Part shown: piece by piece, positions 43,763 through 53,626 of the stretch | How the letters are laid out: each line of letters begins with the position of its first letter | How positions within the stretch are numbered: position 1 is the stretch's first letter | Assembly: GCF_001580545.1 (NCBI RefSeq) | Contig: NZ_LRBG01000037.1 | Location: 310,001 to 374,000 of the forward strand | Source: Paraburkholderia monticola | Lineage (GTDB): Bacteria; Pseudomonadota; Gammaproteobacteria; Burkholderiales; Burkholderiaceae | DNA: 64,000 nt | Direction: 5' to 3' | Notes under the pieces: generated by a model | Database searches by the model: none | The model's input: only the letters and a program-made list of their open reading frames with translations | Told to the model about the DNA's origin: nothing | Made by a program: the position numbers and the translations under genes

Positions 43763-46054
43763 TCACGCGGCGCTCGCAAGAACGCGCACCGGAATCGACT
43801 TCGCGCCCGGCACCTTGCTCTCCTTCGCGTAATGCCACAGCGGCAGCAGCGGATTGCATTCCGGGTAATAGCCGCCGATGCATCCCTGCGGCACGTCGAA
43901 CGGCACGACGGTCAGCCCGTCGACGCGGCGCTCGACACCGTCGTCCGCGATCGTCTCGAGACCGATTCGATCGCCCTGCGCGAGCCCGCGCTTCTCCATG
44001 TCGGCGGGATTCATCAGAATCACCATGCGCGTGCCCTTGATCCCTCTGAAGCGGTCGTCGAGGCCATAAATCGTCGTGTTGAACTGGCTGTCGCTGCGCA
44101 AGGTCATGAGCCGCAGCGAATCGGGCTCGCGCTGCGGCATATCGGGATCTTCGCCGATCGAAGTGGGCACCATGAACTCGGCCTTGCCGCTCTTCGTTTT
44201 CCACTTGCGCTCACGCGCGGGCAGCGGCCGTATCACGCCACCAGGCGTCCACATGCGCGCCTCGAAGTCTTCGAACATCTCCGGCCACGTCTTCGACATC
44301 TCCGTGCGCACGCGCGAATAGTCGTCGCGCCACGCGTCCCAGTCGACGGTTGAGTGTTCACCGAGCGTCGCCTTCGCGATGCCCGCGACGATGAACGGCT
44401 CCGAGCGTATCGTCGGCGCGGCCGGCTCGGCCACGCCACGCGAGCCATGAAAGTGCGCCGTGCTGTCTTCCATCGACACCGCCTGCGCGCCGCCCGCCTG
44501 CCGGTCGATCTCGATGCGGCTCAGACACGGCAGCATATACGAGCGCGGACCGTGCACCAGATGACTTCGGTTGAGCTTGGTCGTCACGTTGACCGTCAGT
44601 CCGAGCGCAGCCCACGCCGGCTCGGTGCGCATGCGGTCGGGTACCGAGCGCACCAGGTTGCCGCCCAGGTTGATCACTGCGTTGATCTTGCCCTCGAGCA
44701 TCGCCTCGAAGGCCTCGACGATGTTCATGCCTTTCTCGCGCGGCGGCTCGAACGAAAACTGTCTGGCTAGTTGATCGAGCGGTGCAAGCTCCGGCTTTTC
44801 AGTGATGCCCACCGTTCGCTGACCCTGCACGTTCGAATGGCCGCGCACTGGCGACGGCCCAGCGCCCGGCTTGCCAACATTGCCGCGCAGCATCAGCAGG
44901 TTGCACAGCATGCGGACGTTCTGGACGCCCATCCGATGCTGCGTGATGCCCATGCCATAGTGGATGATCACCGCGTTCGCCTTCATGTATTCATCGGCGG
45001 CGGTCTGGAGCGCCTCGCGCGGCAAGCCGCTCACGTGCTCGACGTCGTCCCAGCGCGCGTCGCGCACGTACTGCGCGAATTCTTCGTAGCCGTTCGTATG
45101 CTCGCGAATGAAAGCGGCGTCGACCACTCGCCCGCTGCTCGTGCTCACCGCGCGATCATCCGCTTCAATGACGAGCTTACAGATGCCGAGAATCGCGGCA
45201 GTGTCGCCCCCTGTCTTCACCTGGTGATATTGCGTGCTGATCTGCGTGTCTGAGGGCGTAAGCATGTCGACCGGCGATTGCGGGTTAGCGAAATGCAGCA
45301 GGCCTGGCTCCCGCAACGGATTGAACGTGATGATGGGCACGCCGCGTTTGCGTGCGTCCTGCAACTGATGCAGCATGCGCGGGCTATTCGTGCCGACGTT
45401 CTGGCCGAAGAAGAACATCAGGTCGGTTGTCTCGAAGTCGTCGAGCGAGACCGTGCCGACACCCACGCCGATCGCCTCCTTGAGTCCAACCGCGGTGCTT
45501 TCGTGGCACATGTTCGAACTGTCGGGGAGATTGTTGGTGCCGTACATGCGCGCGAACAGCTGCAGCATGTACGAGGTTTCGAGCGACGCACGGCCCGAGG
45601 TGTAGAACACCACGCTGGACGGGTCCAGAGTGCGCAGCTCGGCGCCGATTGCATCGAACGCTTCCTGCCACGACGCGGGCACGTAGCGGTCGGTGGTCGG
45701 GTCGTAGCGCATCGGCTCGGTCAAACGCCCCGCTTCCTCGAGATCGTGGTCGTGCCACTGCACAAGTTCGCTAACCGTGTGGGCCTCGAAGAAATCGGGG
45801 GTCACGCGTTTGGCCGTGAGGTCCCATGCCGTCGCTTTCGCGCCGCTTTCGCAGAACTCGAACGTATGCGGATCGGCCGGTTTGGCCCACGAACAGCTGA
45901 CGCACATGAAGCCGTCGTGCTTGTTCTGATGCATCAGGACGCGGGTATCCGTCAGTGGCGCTTTTTCCTGCAGCAGGATCGTCGCGACCGCCTTGAGCGA
46001 CCCCCATCCGCCCGATGCGTACGGATACGCGTCGCTTTTGTCTATTTTGCTCAT
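43763..46054 (-). CDS. FdhF/YdeP-family molybdopterin oxidoreductase
   Basis: A 763-residue DMSO-reductase-superfamily enzyme of the YdeP branch. The N-terminal Cys set CVSCSW, then FCESGAKA, suggests an Fe-S cluster site. DSSNMCHEST carries the candidate Mo-ligand Cys, followed by FFFGQNVGTNSPR. GNLVRSVPD and the C-terminal QFNTTIYGLDDR, then GCIGGYYPECNPLLPL, are typical. YdeP-type proteins are formate-dehydrogenase-like and linked to acid resistance in E. coli, but their reaction is not established. No FdhD or partner subunit is adjacent. It is unrelated in detail to the transhydroxylase-like enzyme at the left edge. Confidence 0.88.
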   Translation of the reverse strand: MSKIDKSDAYPYASGGWGSLKAVATILLQEKAPLTDTRVLMHQNKHDGFMCVSCSWAKPADPHTFEFCESGAKATAWDLTAKRVTPDFFEAHTVSELVQWHDHDLEEAGRLTEPMRYDPTTDRYVPASWQEAFDAIGAELRTLDPSSVVFYTSGRASLETSYMLQLFARMYGTNNLPDSSNMCHESTAVGLKEAIGVGVGTVSLDDFETTDLMFFFGQNVGTNSPRMLHQLQDARKRGVPIITFNPLREPGLLHFANPQSPVDMLTPSDTQISTQYHQVKTGGDTAAILGICKLVIEADDRAVSTSSGRVVDAAFIREHTNGYEEFAQYVRDARWDDVEHVSGLPREALQTAADEYMKANAVIIHYGMGITQHRMGVQNVRMLCNLLMLRGNVGKPGAGPSPVRGHSNVQGQRTVGITEKPELAPLDQLARQFSFEPPREKGMNIVEAFEAMLEGKINAVINLGGNLVRSVPDRMRTEPAWAALGLTVNVTTKLNRSHLVHGPRSYMLPCLSRIEIDRQAGGAQAVSMEDSTAHFHGSRGVAEPAAPTIRSEPFIVAGIAKATLGEHSTVDWDAWRDDYSRVRTEMSKTWPEMFEDFEARMWTPGGVIRPLPARERKWKTKSGKAEFMVPTSIGEDPDMPQREPDSLRLMTLRSDSQFNTTIYGLDDRFRGIKGTRMVILMNPADMEKRGLAQGDRIGLETIADDGVERRVDGLTVVPFDVPQGCIGGYYPECNPLLPLWHYAKESKVPGAKSIPVRVLASAA

Positions 46055-46176
46055 GAGTTCCCCGTTGGCACATACATGTCACGTGATGAGGTGTTAGCAC
46101 GCCGCGTTCCCGGCCGCAGCGCAAAGCGGCGGTACGGTGCTTGCTGCGCCGCTGGCGCATGCAACCGGCAAACTCC

Positions 46177-47420
46177 ATGACCGACGCCACGACCACGCGC
46201 GACACGAGCACCTGCCTCAACGCGACGCGCAAAACTCTGCGCACCGTGTTCGGCATCAGCCGGTTGCGCCCCGGTCAGCAAGACGTCATCCGCAGTGTGC
46301 TCGAACGGCGCGACACGCTCGCCGTGGTGCCGACGGGCGCGGGCAAATCGCTGTGGTACCAGTTGCCCGCTCTGCACCTCGACGGCTGGACGCTCGTGGT
46401 GTCGCCGCTGATCGCGCTGCTGAAAGACTAGTTCGACAAACTGCGCGACGCCGGCATCGACGCGTGGCGGATCAACAGCACGGTGCCGGCCGCCGAACTG
46501 CGCGAGACCTATGAAGCTATGAAGCGTTGCGCGACGAGCGTCCCGGCATTGTGTTTGTCACGCCGGAGCAACTGACGCGGCCGGAGGTGATCGACGCATT
46601 GCACGCGCGCTCAGCAACGCATCGAATACGTTGTCGTCGACGAGGCGCATTGCGTATCGCGGTGGGGGCACGACTTTCGCCCGGCATTCCTGCGCATCGT
46701 CGATGCCGTCAAGATGCTCGGCAAGCCGCCGATCCTCGCACTGACCGCGACGGCGACGCCCGACATCCGCGAGGACATCGTGCGCTCGCTCGGTCTTCGC
46801 GAACCGCGCATCGTCAACACCGGCGTGTATCGCGCCAATCTTCACTATCGGGTTACTCAGGTATCGGTGGGAGGCGGGCGCGTCAGCGCGCATCGACGCG
46901 CGCGAGAGACGCCAAGATGGCCGCGTTGTGTACGCTGCTAGCGAGTGAAACCAGCAGAGGCATCGTCTACACGGCGACCGTGCGTGAAGCCGAGCAAGTG
47001 GCGGCGACGGTACGCGGCTGGGATGTTGCCGCGGCCTGCTATCACGGGCGCATGTCCGCGCGCGAGCGGCACGCTGCGCGGGACCTTTGCGTGGCGGGCG
47101 ACGTGAGCGTGATGATCGCGACCAACGCCTTTGGGATGGGTGTCGATATCTCCGACATCCGCTTCGTCGTCCATTACCAGATGCCGGGTAGCATCGACGC
47201 TTACTATCAGGAAAGCGGACGCGCGGGGCGCGATGGCAACGTCGCACGTTGCGAGCTGCTGTTCGATATGAACGATCGACTCGTACAGCAGTTTCTCGCG
47301 CTGGGCCGCTATCCCGATGCCGCGCTGCTGCGCCGCGTCCGCGACGTGCTCGCGCAGTGCACGAAAGCGCGTCGTCCTGGCATAAGCGCACGCGAACTGC
47401 TCGCCGACCGCCCCCGATCC
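46177..47420 (+). pseudogene. recQ: RecQ-type DNA helicase pseudogene
   Basis: From ATG 46177 the frame reads through the Q motif (FGISRLRPGQQDVI) and Walker A (PTGAGKSLWYQLP). It hits TAG at 46429 where LLKDQFDKL is expected (CAG to TAG). Downstream, at least three frame changes separate FVTPEQLTRPEV, VVVDEAHCVSRWGHDFRP, ALTATATPDIREDI, GIVYTATVREAEQV and NAFGMGVDISDIRFVVHYQMPGS...YYQESGRAGRDG. The zinc-binding/C-terminal region is truncated. Helicase motifs are otherwise conserved, so inactivation is fairly recent. Confidence 0.88.
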
Positions 47421-47557
47421 AGACTGTGTTCTCGCATCTCGCTCAGGATCCACTGCCCTGTGCATGTCGCCAGATTTTCTCACTGGGCCCTGGCATGTTC
47501 CGTGCGTCATCAGTATTCACGCAGCCATCCAGGCCGCGCTGACCGCTATTGATCTAC

Positions 47558-50239
47558 ATGGGCGCCATCCGCAGCAAACCAGCTCAAACTCCCTCCAACG
47601 ACGCCGCTGGCTTCGTGCGCGTGCGCGGCGCACGCGAGCACAATCTGAAAAACATCGATGTGCAGATTCCCCGTGATGCGCTGGTCGTCTTCACTGGTGT
47701 GTCCGGATCGGGCAAATCGTCGCTGGCATTCGGCACGTTGTACGCCGAAGCGCAGCGGCGCTATTTCGAATCGGTCGCGCCGTATGCCCGGCGCCTGATC
47801 GAGCAGGTCGGCGTGCCCGAAGTGGACGCGATCGAAGGGCTGCCGCCTGCGGTCGCCTTGCAACAGCAACGTGGCGCGCCGAGCGCACGTTCATCGGTGG
47901 GCAGCGTCACCACACTGTCCAGCCTGGTGCGCATGCTGTATTCGCGAACTGGTGACTATCCCCCGAAACAGCCGATGCTGTTCGCCGAGGACTTCTCGCC
48001 GAACACGGTGCAAGGCGCTTGCTCGATCTGCCATGGGCTCGGCCGCGTGTACGAGGTCACCGAAAAATCCATGGTGCCCGACGACTCACTCACCATCCGC
48101 GAGCGGGCAATCGCCGCGTGGCCGCCAGCCTGGCACGGGCAAAATCTGCGCGACATCCTGGTCAGCCTCGGCTACGACGTCGACACGCCATGGCGCGATC
48201 TACCGAAAAAGGATCGCGGGTGGATCCTTTTCACCGATGAACAGCCCACCGTGCCCGTCTATGCCGGCCTCACGCCGAAGGAGACCCGCGCCGCGCTCAG
48301 GCGCAAGGACGAGCCGAGCTATCAGGGCACCTTCACGGGCGCGCGCCGCTACGTGTTGCACACATTTGCCAACACTCAAAGCGCGTTGATGAAAAAGCGC
48401 GTTTCGCAATACATGATCAGCAGCGTTTGCCCGGCTTGCCATGGCAAGCGACTCAAGAAAGAAGCGCTGTCGGTGAAATTCGCCGGCCTGGATATCGGCG
48501 CGTTCGCTCAGTTGCCGCTAGCCAGACTTGCCGAGATGCTCGAACCGATCGCGCGCGGCGAATGGCCCGATCTGGATGCCGCTCGTTCGGGCAAAGACGC
48601 TGGCAAAGGCAGCATGCTGAGCAGGAGCGCCATGCGCGATGCCGTCGATAAACGGATCGCCGCAGGCGGTTCCGCGCATAAAGCCTCACCCGACGTGCGG
48701 CGCACACCCAACCTGTCTGAGGAAAAACGCGTCGCCGCGCAACGCATTGCAGCCGAGTTGCTTGAACGCCTGACGACTCTGGTCGATCTGGGTCTGGGCT
48801 ATCTCGCGCTGGAGCGCAGTACGCCCACCCTTTCGTCCGGCGAACTGCAGCGCTTGCGACTCGCCACGCAATTGTCGTCGCAGTTGTTCGGCGTCGTGTA
48901 TGTGCTCGACGAACCGTCGGCCGGTTTGCATCCAGCCGATGGTGAAGCGCTCTACAGCGCACTGCAAGCGCTGAAGGCGGCGGGCAACTCGCTGTTCATC
49001 GTCGAGCACGATCTGCAGATGATGCGCCACGCCGACTGGCTTGTCGACGTCGGTCCGTCGGCGGGGGAGGCAGGCGGTCATGTGGTCTATAGCGGACCGC
49101 CCGCGGGGCTTGCAACGGTCGAGGCATCTCAGACACGCCGGTATCTGTTCGCGCGGCTCGCCTCTGTCAATCGCACGCCGCGCGAGCCCGCGGGCTGGCT
49201 GCGGCTCGTCAATATCACCCGCAACAATCTGCATGGGCTGAACGTCGCATTTCCGCTCGGCTGCCTGAGCACCGTGACGGGCGTGTCGGGTTCGGGCAAA
49301 TCGAGCCTCGTGAGCCAGGCGCTGACCGAACTGGTCGCTAGCCGGCTGGGACGGATCATCGAAAGCCCGGACGAAGAAGATCAGGACCCGCTGCTCGCCA
49401 CAGCGACAGTGCCGACGAGCGGCCATATCGCCGAGGGCATGGATGCGCTCCGGCGGCTCGTACGCGTCGACCAGAAGCCGATCGGGCGCACACCGCGCTC
49501 CAACCTCGCCACCTACACGGGGCTTTTCGACCACGTGCGCAAGCTGTTCGCGAACACGCCCGACGCCCGCAAGCGCCGCTACACCGCAGGGCGCTTCTCG
49601 TTCAACGTCGCGCAAGGTCGCTGCCCGACCTGCGAAGGCGAAGGGTTCGTCAGCGTGGAACTGCTTTTTCTGCCGAGCGTCTATGCACCCTGCTCGACCT
49701 GTCACGGCACCCGCTACAACACATCGACGCTGGAGATCACGTGGCGCGATAAAAACATCGCGGAGGTACTTGGGCTGACTATCGACGCCGCATGCGATTT
49801 CTTTGCCGACGAAGCAGGCGTGATGCGTGCGCTCACCGCACTACGCGATATCGGCCTTGGCTATTTGCGGCTCGGTCAGCCAGCCACCGAGCTATCGGGC
49901 GGCGAAGCGCAGCGCATCAAGCTCGCGACCGAACTGCAACGCGCGCAGCGTGGGGAGACGTTGTACATCCTCGACGAACCGACTACCGGCCTCCACCCCG
50001 CGGACGTCGACCGACTGATGTTGCAGTTGCAGGCACTCGTCGACGCGGGCAATACGGTAGTGGTGGTCGAGCACGATATGCGAGTAGCCGCCCAAAGCGA
50101 CTGGATTATCGACGTTGGGCCGGGAGCCGGCGGCGCCGGCGGGAAGATCGTGGCGAGCGGCAAGCCCGCCGAAGTAGCAGGCGAAAAGGAAAGCCGCACG
50201 GCCCCGTATTTGCGGCAACACATTCAAAGCGCGATCTGA
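47558..50239 (+). CDS. uvrA: UvrA-like excinuclease ABC subunit A (second type)
   Basis: An 893-residue tandem ABC ATPase. NBD1: Walker A GVSGSGKSSLAF, signature LSSGELQRLRLATQ and Walker B VVYVLDEPSAGLHP. NBD2: GVSGSGKSSLVS, ELSGGEAQRIKLATEL, LYILDEPTTGLHPAD. Zinc modules are CSICHG with CPACHG, and CPTCEG with CSTCHG. It is shorter than housekeeping UvrA (about 940), and the region between the zinc module and the signature differs, so it is probably an accessory class II UvrA involved in drug or damage tolerance. The ATG at 47558 replaces an upstream TTG. It overlaps the convergent kup remnant by 16 bases. Confidence 0.9.
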   Translation: MGAIRSKPAQTPSNDAAGFVRVRGAREHNLKNIDVQIPRDALVVFTGVSGSGKSSLAFGTLYAEAQRRYFESVAPYARRLIEQVGVPEVDAIEGLPPAVALQQQRGAPSARSSVGSVTTLSSLVRMLYSRTGDYPPKQPMLFAEDFSPNTVQGACSICHGLGRVYEVTEKSMVPDDSLTIRERAIAAWPPAWHGQNLRDILVSLGYDVDTPWRDLPKKDRGWILFTDEQPTVPVYAGLTPKETRAALRRKDEPSYQGTFTGARRYVLHTFANTQSALMKKRVSQYMISSVCPACHGKRLKKEALSVKFAGLDIGAFAQLPLARLAEMLEPIARGEWPDLDAARSGKDAGKGSMLSRSAMRDAVDKRIAAGGSAHKASPDVRRTPNLSEEKRVAAQRIAAELLERLTTLVDLGLGYLALERSTPTLSSGELQRLRLATQLSSQLFGVVYVLDEPSAGLHPADGEALYSALQALKAAGNSLFIVEHDLQMMRHADWLVDVGPSAGEAGGHVVYSGPPAGLATVEASQTRRYLFARLASVNRTPREPAGWLRLVNITRNNLHGLNVAFPLGCLSTVTGVSGSGKSSLVSQALTELVASRLGRIIESPDEEDQDPLLATATVPTSGHIAEGMDALRRLVRVDQKPIGRTPRSNLATYTGLFDHVRKLFANTPDARKRRYTAGRFSFNVAQGRCPTCEGEGFVSVELLFLPSVYAPCSTCHGTRYNTSTLEITWRDKNIAEVLGLTIDAACDFFADEAGVMRALTALRDIGLGYLRLGQPATELSGGEAQRIKLATELQRAQRGETLYILDEPTTGLHPADVDRLMLQLQALVDAGNTVVVVEHDMRVAAQSDWIIDVGPGAGGAGGKIVASGKPAEVAGEKESRTAPYLRQHIQSAI

Positions 50240-51160
50240 ACACCTAGTTCTACGACATCTTCGGGCCGAAGCCCGTAGTATTCAGCGCTGGTGGCTGAAT
50301 GGAACGACATTTGTCCAAACAAGGCTTCGCGCCAACGCATCAACGCACCATGCGAACAACCCTTAGCGACTTCATCTCGTGGCAAAAAGAACGTCGTATG
50401 CGCGGGGTCATAGTTCCAGTTGCCCAACCGTCCATTCAGTGATTCGAGCAGCGCCGGCAAATTCATGCGCTCAACAAATCCGTGATGCGCAATGATCTCG
50501 TAGCAGCCCTTGCCGAGATCACGAATTTCAATGCGGGTTTCCTCGTCGATGCGAGGCGCCGACTCCGACAGGTTCGCAAAGATAATCGCCGTCTCGTGCA
50601 ACACGCCGTTGTGCCGGATATTGCTTTTAAGTGCTGCCGGAGTCATACCTGCCCTGTTTCCCGGGTAGACGGCCGTTCCCCGTACTCGCGCAAGGCGATC
50701 CCCGCTGTTGAGCGCATCACGCAGGAACACATCCAATGGCTCGGTACGGTCGGCGTGAATCGCCGCGAGCTCGCGCCCGCGATTCCAAATCGACATCAGC
50801 ACGAAGAGGAGCAGACCCACCGTGACCGGGAACCAGCCGCCGGAAGGAATCTTTGGAATATTCGCGGCCACCAGTGTAAGGTCGACCGCAAACAATGGTG
50901 CGCTGACGAGCGCGACGCACCACGCAGACCAGCCCCACACGTTGCGCGACACACTGACCATCTGGATTGTCGTGACCAGCATCGTGAGTCCAACTGCAAT
51001 GCCATAGGCCGAAGTCAGCCTCGCCGAACTTCGAAAGACCAGCACCAGGAACAAAACCGACATGAAGAGGATTGCGTTGACGGCGGGCGAGTAGACCTGT
51101 CCCCGTTGCTCTTTCGATGTCTCGATGACTCGCACGCGCGGTAGAAAGCCGAGTTCGCCA
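50224..51160 (-). pseudogene. kup: Kup potassium transporter, 5'-truncated
   Basis: The frame matches the C-terminal half of KUP transporters: LGFLPRVRVIETSKEQRGQVY, VFRSSARLTSAYGIAVGLTML, then four helices, the GGWFPVTVGLLLFVLM segment and the cytosolic domain ending YYGLRPEDVVELGVQIAL. The first half (about eight helices) is missing. At about 51155-51219 the frame continues into unrelated residues (MTTRRWVADCRYHSATF), so the 5' break is near 51160. It is non-functional as a transporter. Confidence 0.8.
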
Positions 51161-51388
51161 ACTGGATTAAACGTCGCACTGTGGTAGCGACAGTCCGCGA
51201 CCCACCGCCTGGTCGTCAAGAACGCAACCCTCGAAAGCTTTCGTTCGAACCATCGACATCACGCACCACAGTGGCACGCTGATGGGAGTCGCGGTCTCAC
51301 CATGGATACAGCATCACTGGCGCCGTCAAAGACCTGCGCTAAACTCTCAGAACAGTCGGCGACGCCTACTTACACGGAGACAGATGTC
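51161..51388. other. Junction and intergenic region upstream of hypothetical gene
   Basis: Nothing recognised. It contains the break point of the kup remnant and the promoter region of the following hypothetical gene. Confidence 0.3.
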
Positions 51389-51790
51389 ATGGAAGGCTCT
51401 GCATTCATCGCAGCCACCCGACAACTGGTGGCCGCCGCCGAGATTCTAGCCATGGCCGGTCCTCCAGACTGGCGGTCCGATGCGTCCGAAATGCACGCGT
51501 TCTTTCGCCAACACGAGCGTACTTGTCTCGGTTTGGATGCCGTCGAAACGTCCGATGACGAGCTGTTCGCGCGCACCAGTCACGCCGCACTTACTATGGC
51601 TGGACGTAATGAGTTTGCCGCGTCGCACGCGCTTCTCAAGCAAGCCCGTTCGCTTTTGACCGCTACAAGAAAGCCGCTGCTACAAGCGGCAGATGCAATG
51701 TGCTCATCTATCTCTCTGACGAGAATTTTGCAACGTTCGTCGACACTCAGGTTTCGTCTGGACGCTTTGCCTCGCGCGGGTGCCGTTTAA
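51389..51790 (+). CDS. Hypothetical protein
   Basis: A 133-residue, largely helical protein beginning MEGSAFIAATRQLVAAAEI; CGGAGACAGATGTC precedes the ATG at 51389. Residues 1-95 look like a compact helical bundle (HAFFRQHERTCLGLD, HAALTMAGRNEFAASHALL); the last ~35 residues are Ser/Arg-rich and overlap the end of the convergent MerR-TPR gene by 4 bases. I do not recognise a family. The C-terminal part could be a frame-slipped extension. Confidence 0.45.
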   Translation: MEGSAFIAATRQLVAAAEILAMAGPPDWRSDASEMHAFFRQHERTCLGLDAVETSDDELFARTSHAALTMAGRNEFAASHALLKQARSLLTATRKPLLQAADAMCSSISLTRILQRSSTLRFRLDALPRAGAV

Positions 51791-52626
51791 GTTGTCAACC
51801 TGCGATATGCGCTCAAATGGCGAACCAGGCCCTGTGGGTCGCCACGTCTTTCGAGCAGGATTGCGAGATTGTGGTGGGCATCCGCGTACGACGGGTCGAG
51901 CTCCAGGCAGCGTTTATAACTTCGCTCGGCCTCGTCAAAGCGGCCTAGCTCCTCTAACGCAATTGCGCGATTAAAGTGCAACACGGCATCGTTGGGGAAG
52001 TGAGCTAACGCTGCGTCGAACACACCTAGCGCATCTTCGCACCGGGCTTCGAGTTCGCACAGAAGCGCGCCGAGGTCCACGTAGGCCGCATAGAAAGGCT
52101 GTGGCGATAGTGCTATGGCCTTCTGGTACGCCCGTTCAGCACCGCTCACATCGGATGGTCTCAGTTGCTCGCCGAGGTCATACCATTCCTGCGCCTGGTG
52201 CGCGAGATTCTTCTGCGCGGGAGTGGAGTCCAGAAAGACAACATCGCCTTTGATTTCCGCGACTTCGAAATCCAGGAGGAACTGACCTGTCGCGGCGTCC
52301 CATTGCGAGGGGCCGGTTCGCACAGCCACATCGTTGCCAATCGCCGATATGCGAATCCCCGTGAGCGGCAATTCGTCTGGCAGCTCGTCTCTAAGCCTCG
52401 AGAGGGCGGTGATGATTTTGCGCGGCGGTATGCGGGCATCTCGTAACTGCAACGCCGTACGCAGAAGTACAACATCCTGGAACGTGAAGCGGTATGCGTT
52501 TCGTGGACCCCGTGACGGTTCGACGAATCCCGCAGCAATGAGCCCCGAAACCACACTTCGGGAGACGCCCAGCATGGCCTGCAATTCGCGCATCGAAATC
52601 TCGCGCGCGGCGACTTGTGGTGTCAC
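51787..52626 (-). CDS. MerR-type DNA-binding protein with C-terminal TPR repeats
   Basis: A 279-residue protein with a MerR-like winged helix at about 8-72 (SMRELQAMLGVSRSVVSGLIAAGFV, then YRFTFQDVVLLRTALQLRDA). A beta-rich middle segment follows, then three TPR units (about 150-265: QEWYDLGEQL, ALGVFDAALAHFPNDAVLHFNRAIALEELGRF, SYKRCLELDPSYADAHHNLAILLE; quoted in parts). The GTG start overlaps the ku stop codon (GTGA), so it is translated as part of the NHEJ operon. Possible role: regulator or scaffold for Ku/LigD; that role is inference. Confidence 0.8.
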   Translation of the reverse strand: MTPQVAAREISMRELQAMLGVSRSVVSGLIAAGFVEPSRGPRNAYRFTFQDVVLLRTALQLRDARIPPRKIITALSRLRDELPDELPLTGIRISAIGNDVAVRTGPSQWDAATGQFLLDFEVAEIKGDVVFLDSTPAQKNLAHQAQEWYDLGEQLRPSDVSGAERAYQKAIALSPQPFYAAYVDLGALLCELEARCEDALGVFDAALAHFPNDAVLHFNRAIALEELGRFDEAERSYKRCLELDPSYADAHHNLAILLERRGDPQGLVRHLSAYRRLTT

Positions 52627-53549
52627 TTGCGTGCCCGGACCTTTGCAGGAGCTTCAGCGGGCGCCTTGGCTGCACGCGCCGCTGGCTTGCGCGTTTTGGG
52701 CGCCACGGGTAGCTCGGCAACGGGCTCCGCGCTCTTGCTGCGCCTTGGTGCTGGAGCTGCTTTCGCTTTCGCACCGCCCTTTAGACTGGCGCGCAAGGCA
52801 TCCATCAGGTCGATGACCTGTCCGCCGCCGGCCAGTTCTTCGTCAGCCTCATGAACGACGACCTGCTTGCCTTCAATTTTTTCGTCGATGGCCGCCAGGA
52901 TGCGCTTCTTCTCTTCGTCCTCGTACGCCTTCGGGTCGTAATTGTCTTCAGCACCCTGTTCGATAATCTGCAGCGCGAGCTTCATCTCGGTATCGGACAC
53001 TTCGACGCGTTCGACATGCAGGTCAGCCAGCGAACGGACCTCGTCCGCATAAAGCAGTTGCTGAAAGACAAGCCCGTCTTCCTCAGGGCGCACCTGGACA
53101 ATCCGGGTCCTTCCCTTGTACGCCCATTTCGCCAATGCGCAGCGTCCGCTTTGCGCGAGCGCCCGCTGTAACAAGCTGTACGGTTTCCCGCCCCGCTTGT
53201 CGGGCGCGATGTAATAGGCCTTATCGTAGAAGACGGGGTTAATCGCCTCTTCAGGGATGAAGGCCATTATCTCGACGACATGACTCGCAGCGTCTTCCAG
53301 TGCCTTTAGCTCGTCGCTGGTAAAGACCACGAACCTGTCCTTTTCGAACTCGTAGCCCTTATTCATGCTCGAGCGCTCGACGACAGCGCCCGTCTTCTCC
53401 GATACGTACTGTTGCTTCACTCGCGAACCGTCGGGCGCGAGCATGTGGAACCTGACATCGGACGAACTCTCAGTCGCGGTGTAGAGCTTCACCGGTATCG
53501 AAACGAGCCCGAAGGAGAGCGACAAGGAGGCGATTGAGCGGGCGGGCAT
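52623..53549 (-). CDS. ku: Bacterial Ku protein (NHEJ)
   Basis: A 308-residue Ku homodimer subunit. The core barrel and dimer arm are recognised by SLSFGLVSIPVKLYTATES, GYEFEKDRFVVFTSDELKALE, YYIAPDKRGGKPYSLLQRAL and LADLHVERVEVSDTEMKLALQIIEQ (quoted in parts). After about 235 comes a Lys/Ala/Pro-rich tail, the usual DNA-binding and LigD-recruiting extension. The ATG at 53549 has GAGGAG upstream; a longer frame to 54107 lies inside ligD and is rejected. It is located 77 bases downstream of ligD. Confidence 0.95.
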   Translation of the reverse strand: MPARSIASLSLSFGLVSIPVKLYTATESSSDVRFHMLAPDGSRVKQQYVSEKTGAVVERSSMNKGYEFEKDRFVVFTSDELKALEDAASHVVEIMAFIPEEAINPVFYDKAYYIAPDKRGGKPYSLLQRALAQSGRCALAKWAYKGRTRIVQVRPEEDGLVFQQLLYADEVRSLADLHVERVEVSDTEMKLALQIIEQGAEDNYDPKAYEDEEKKRILAAIDEKIEGKQVVVHEADEELAGGGQVIDLMDALRASLKGGAKAKAAPAPRRSKSAEPVAELPVAPKTRKPAARAAKAPAEAPAKVRARK

Positions 53550-53626
53550 GGAATTCTCCTCGCAGATTTGCGCGTTCGGCACGTCGCTCACGGAAGGCCC
53601 GTGCCGCCGCCGACCAGACGGTCGTT

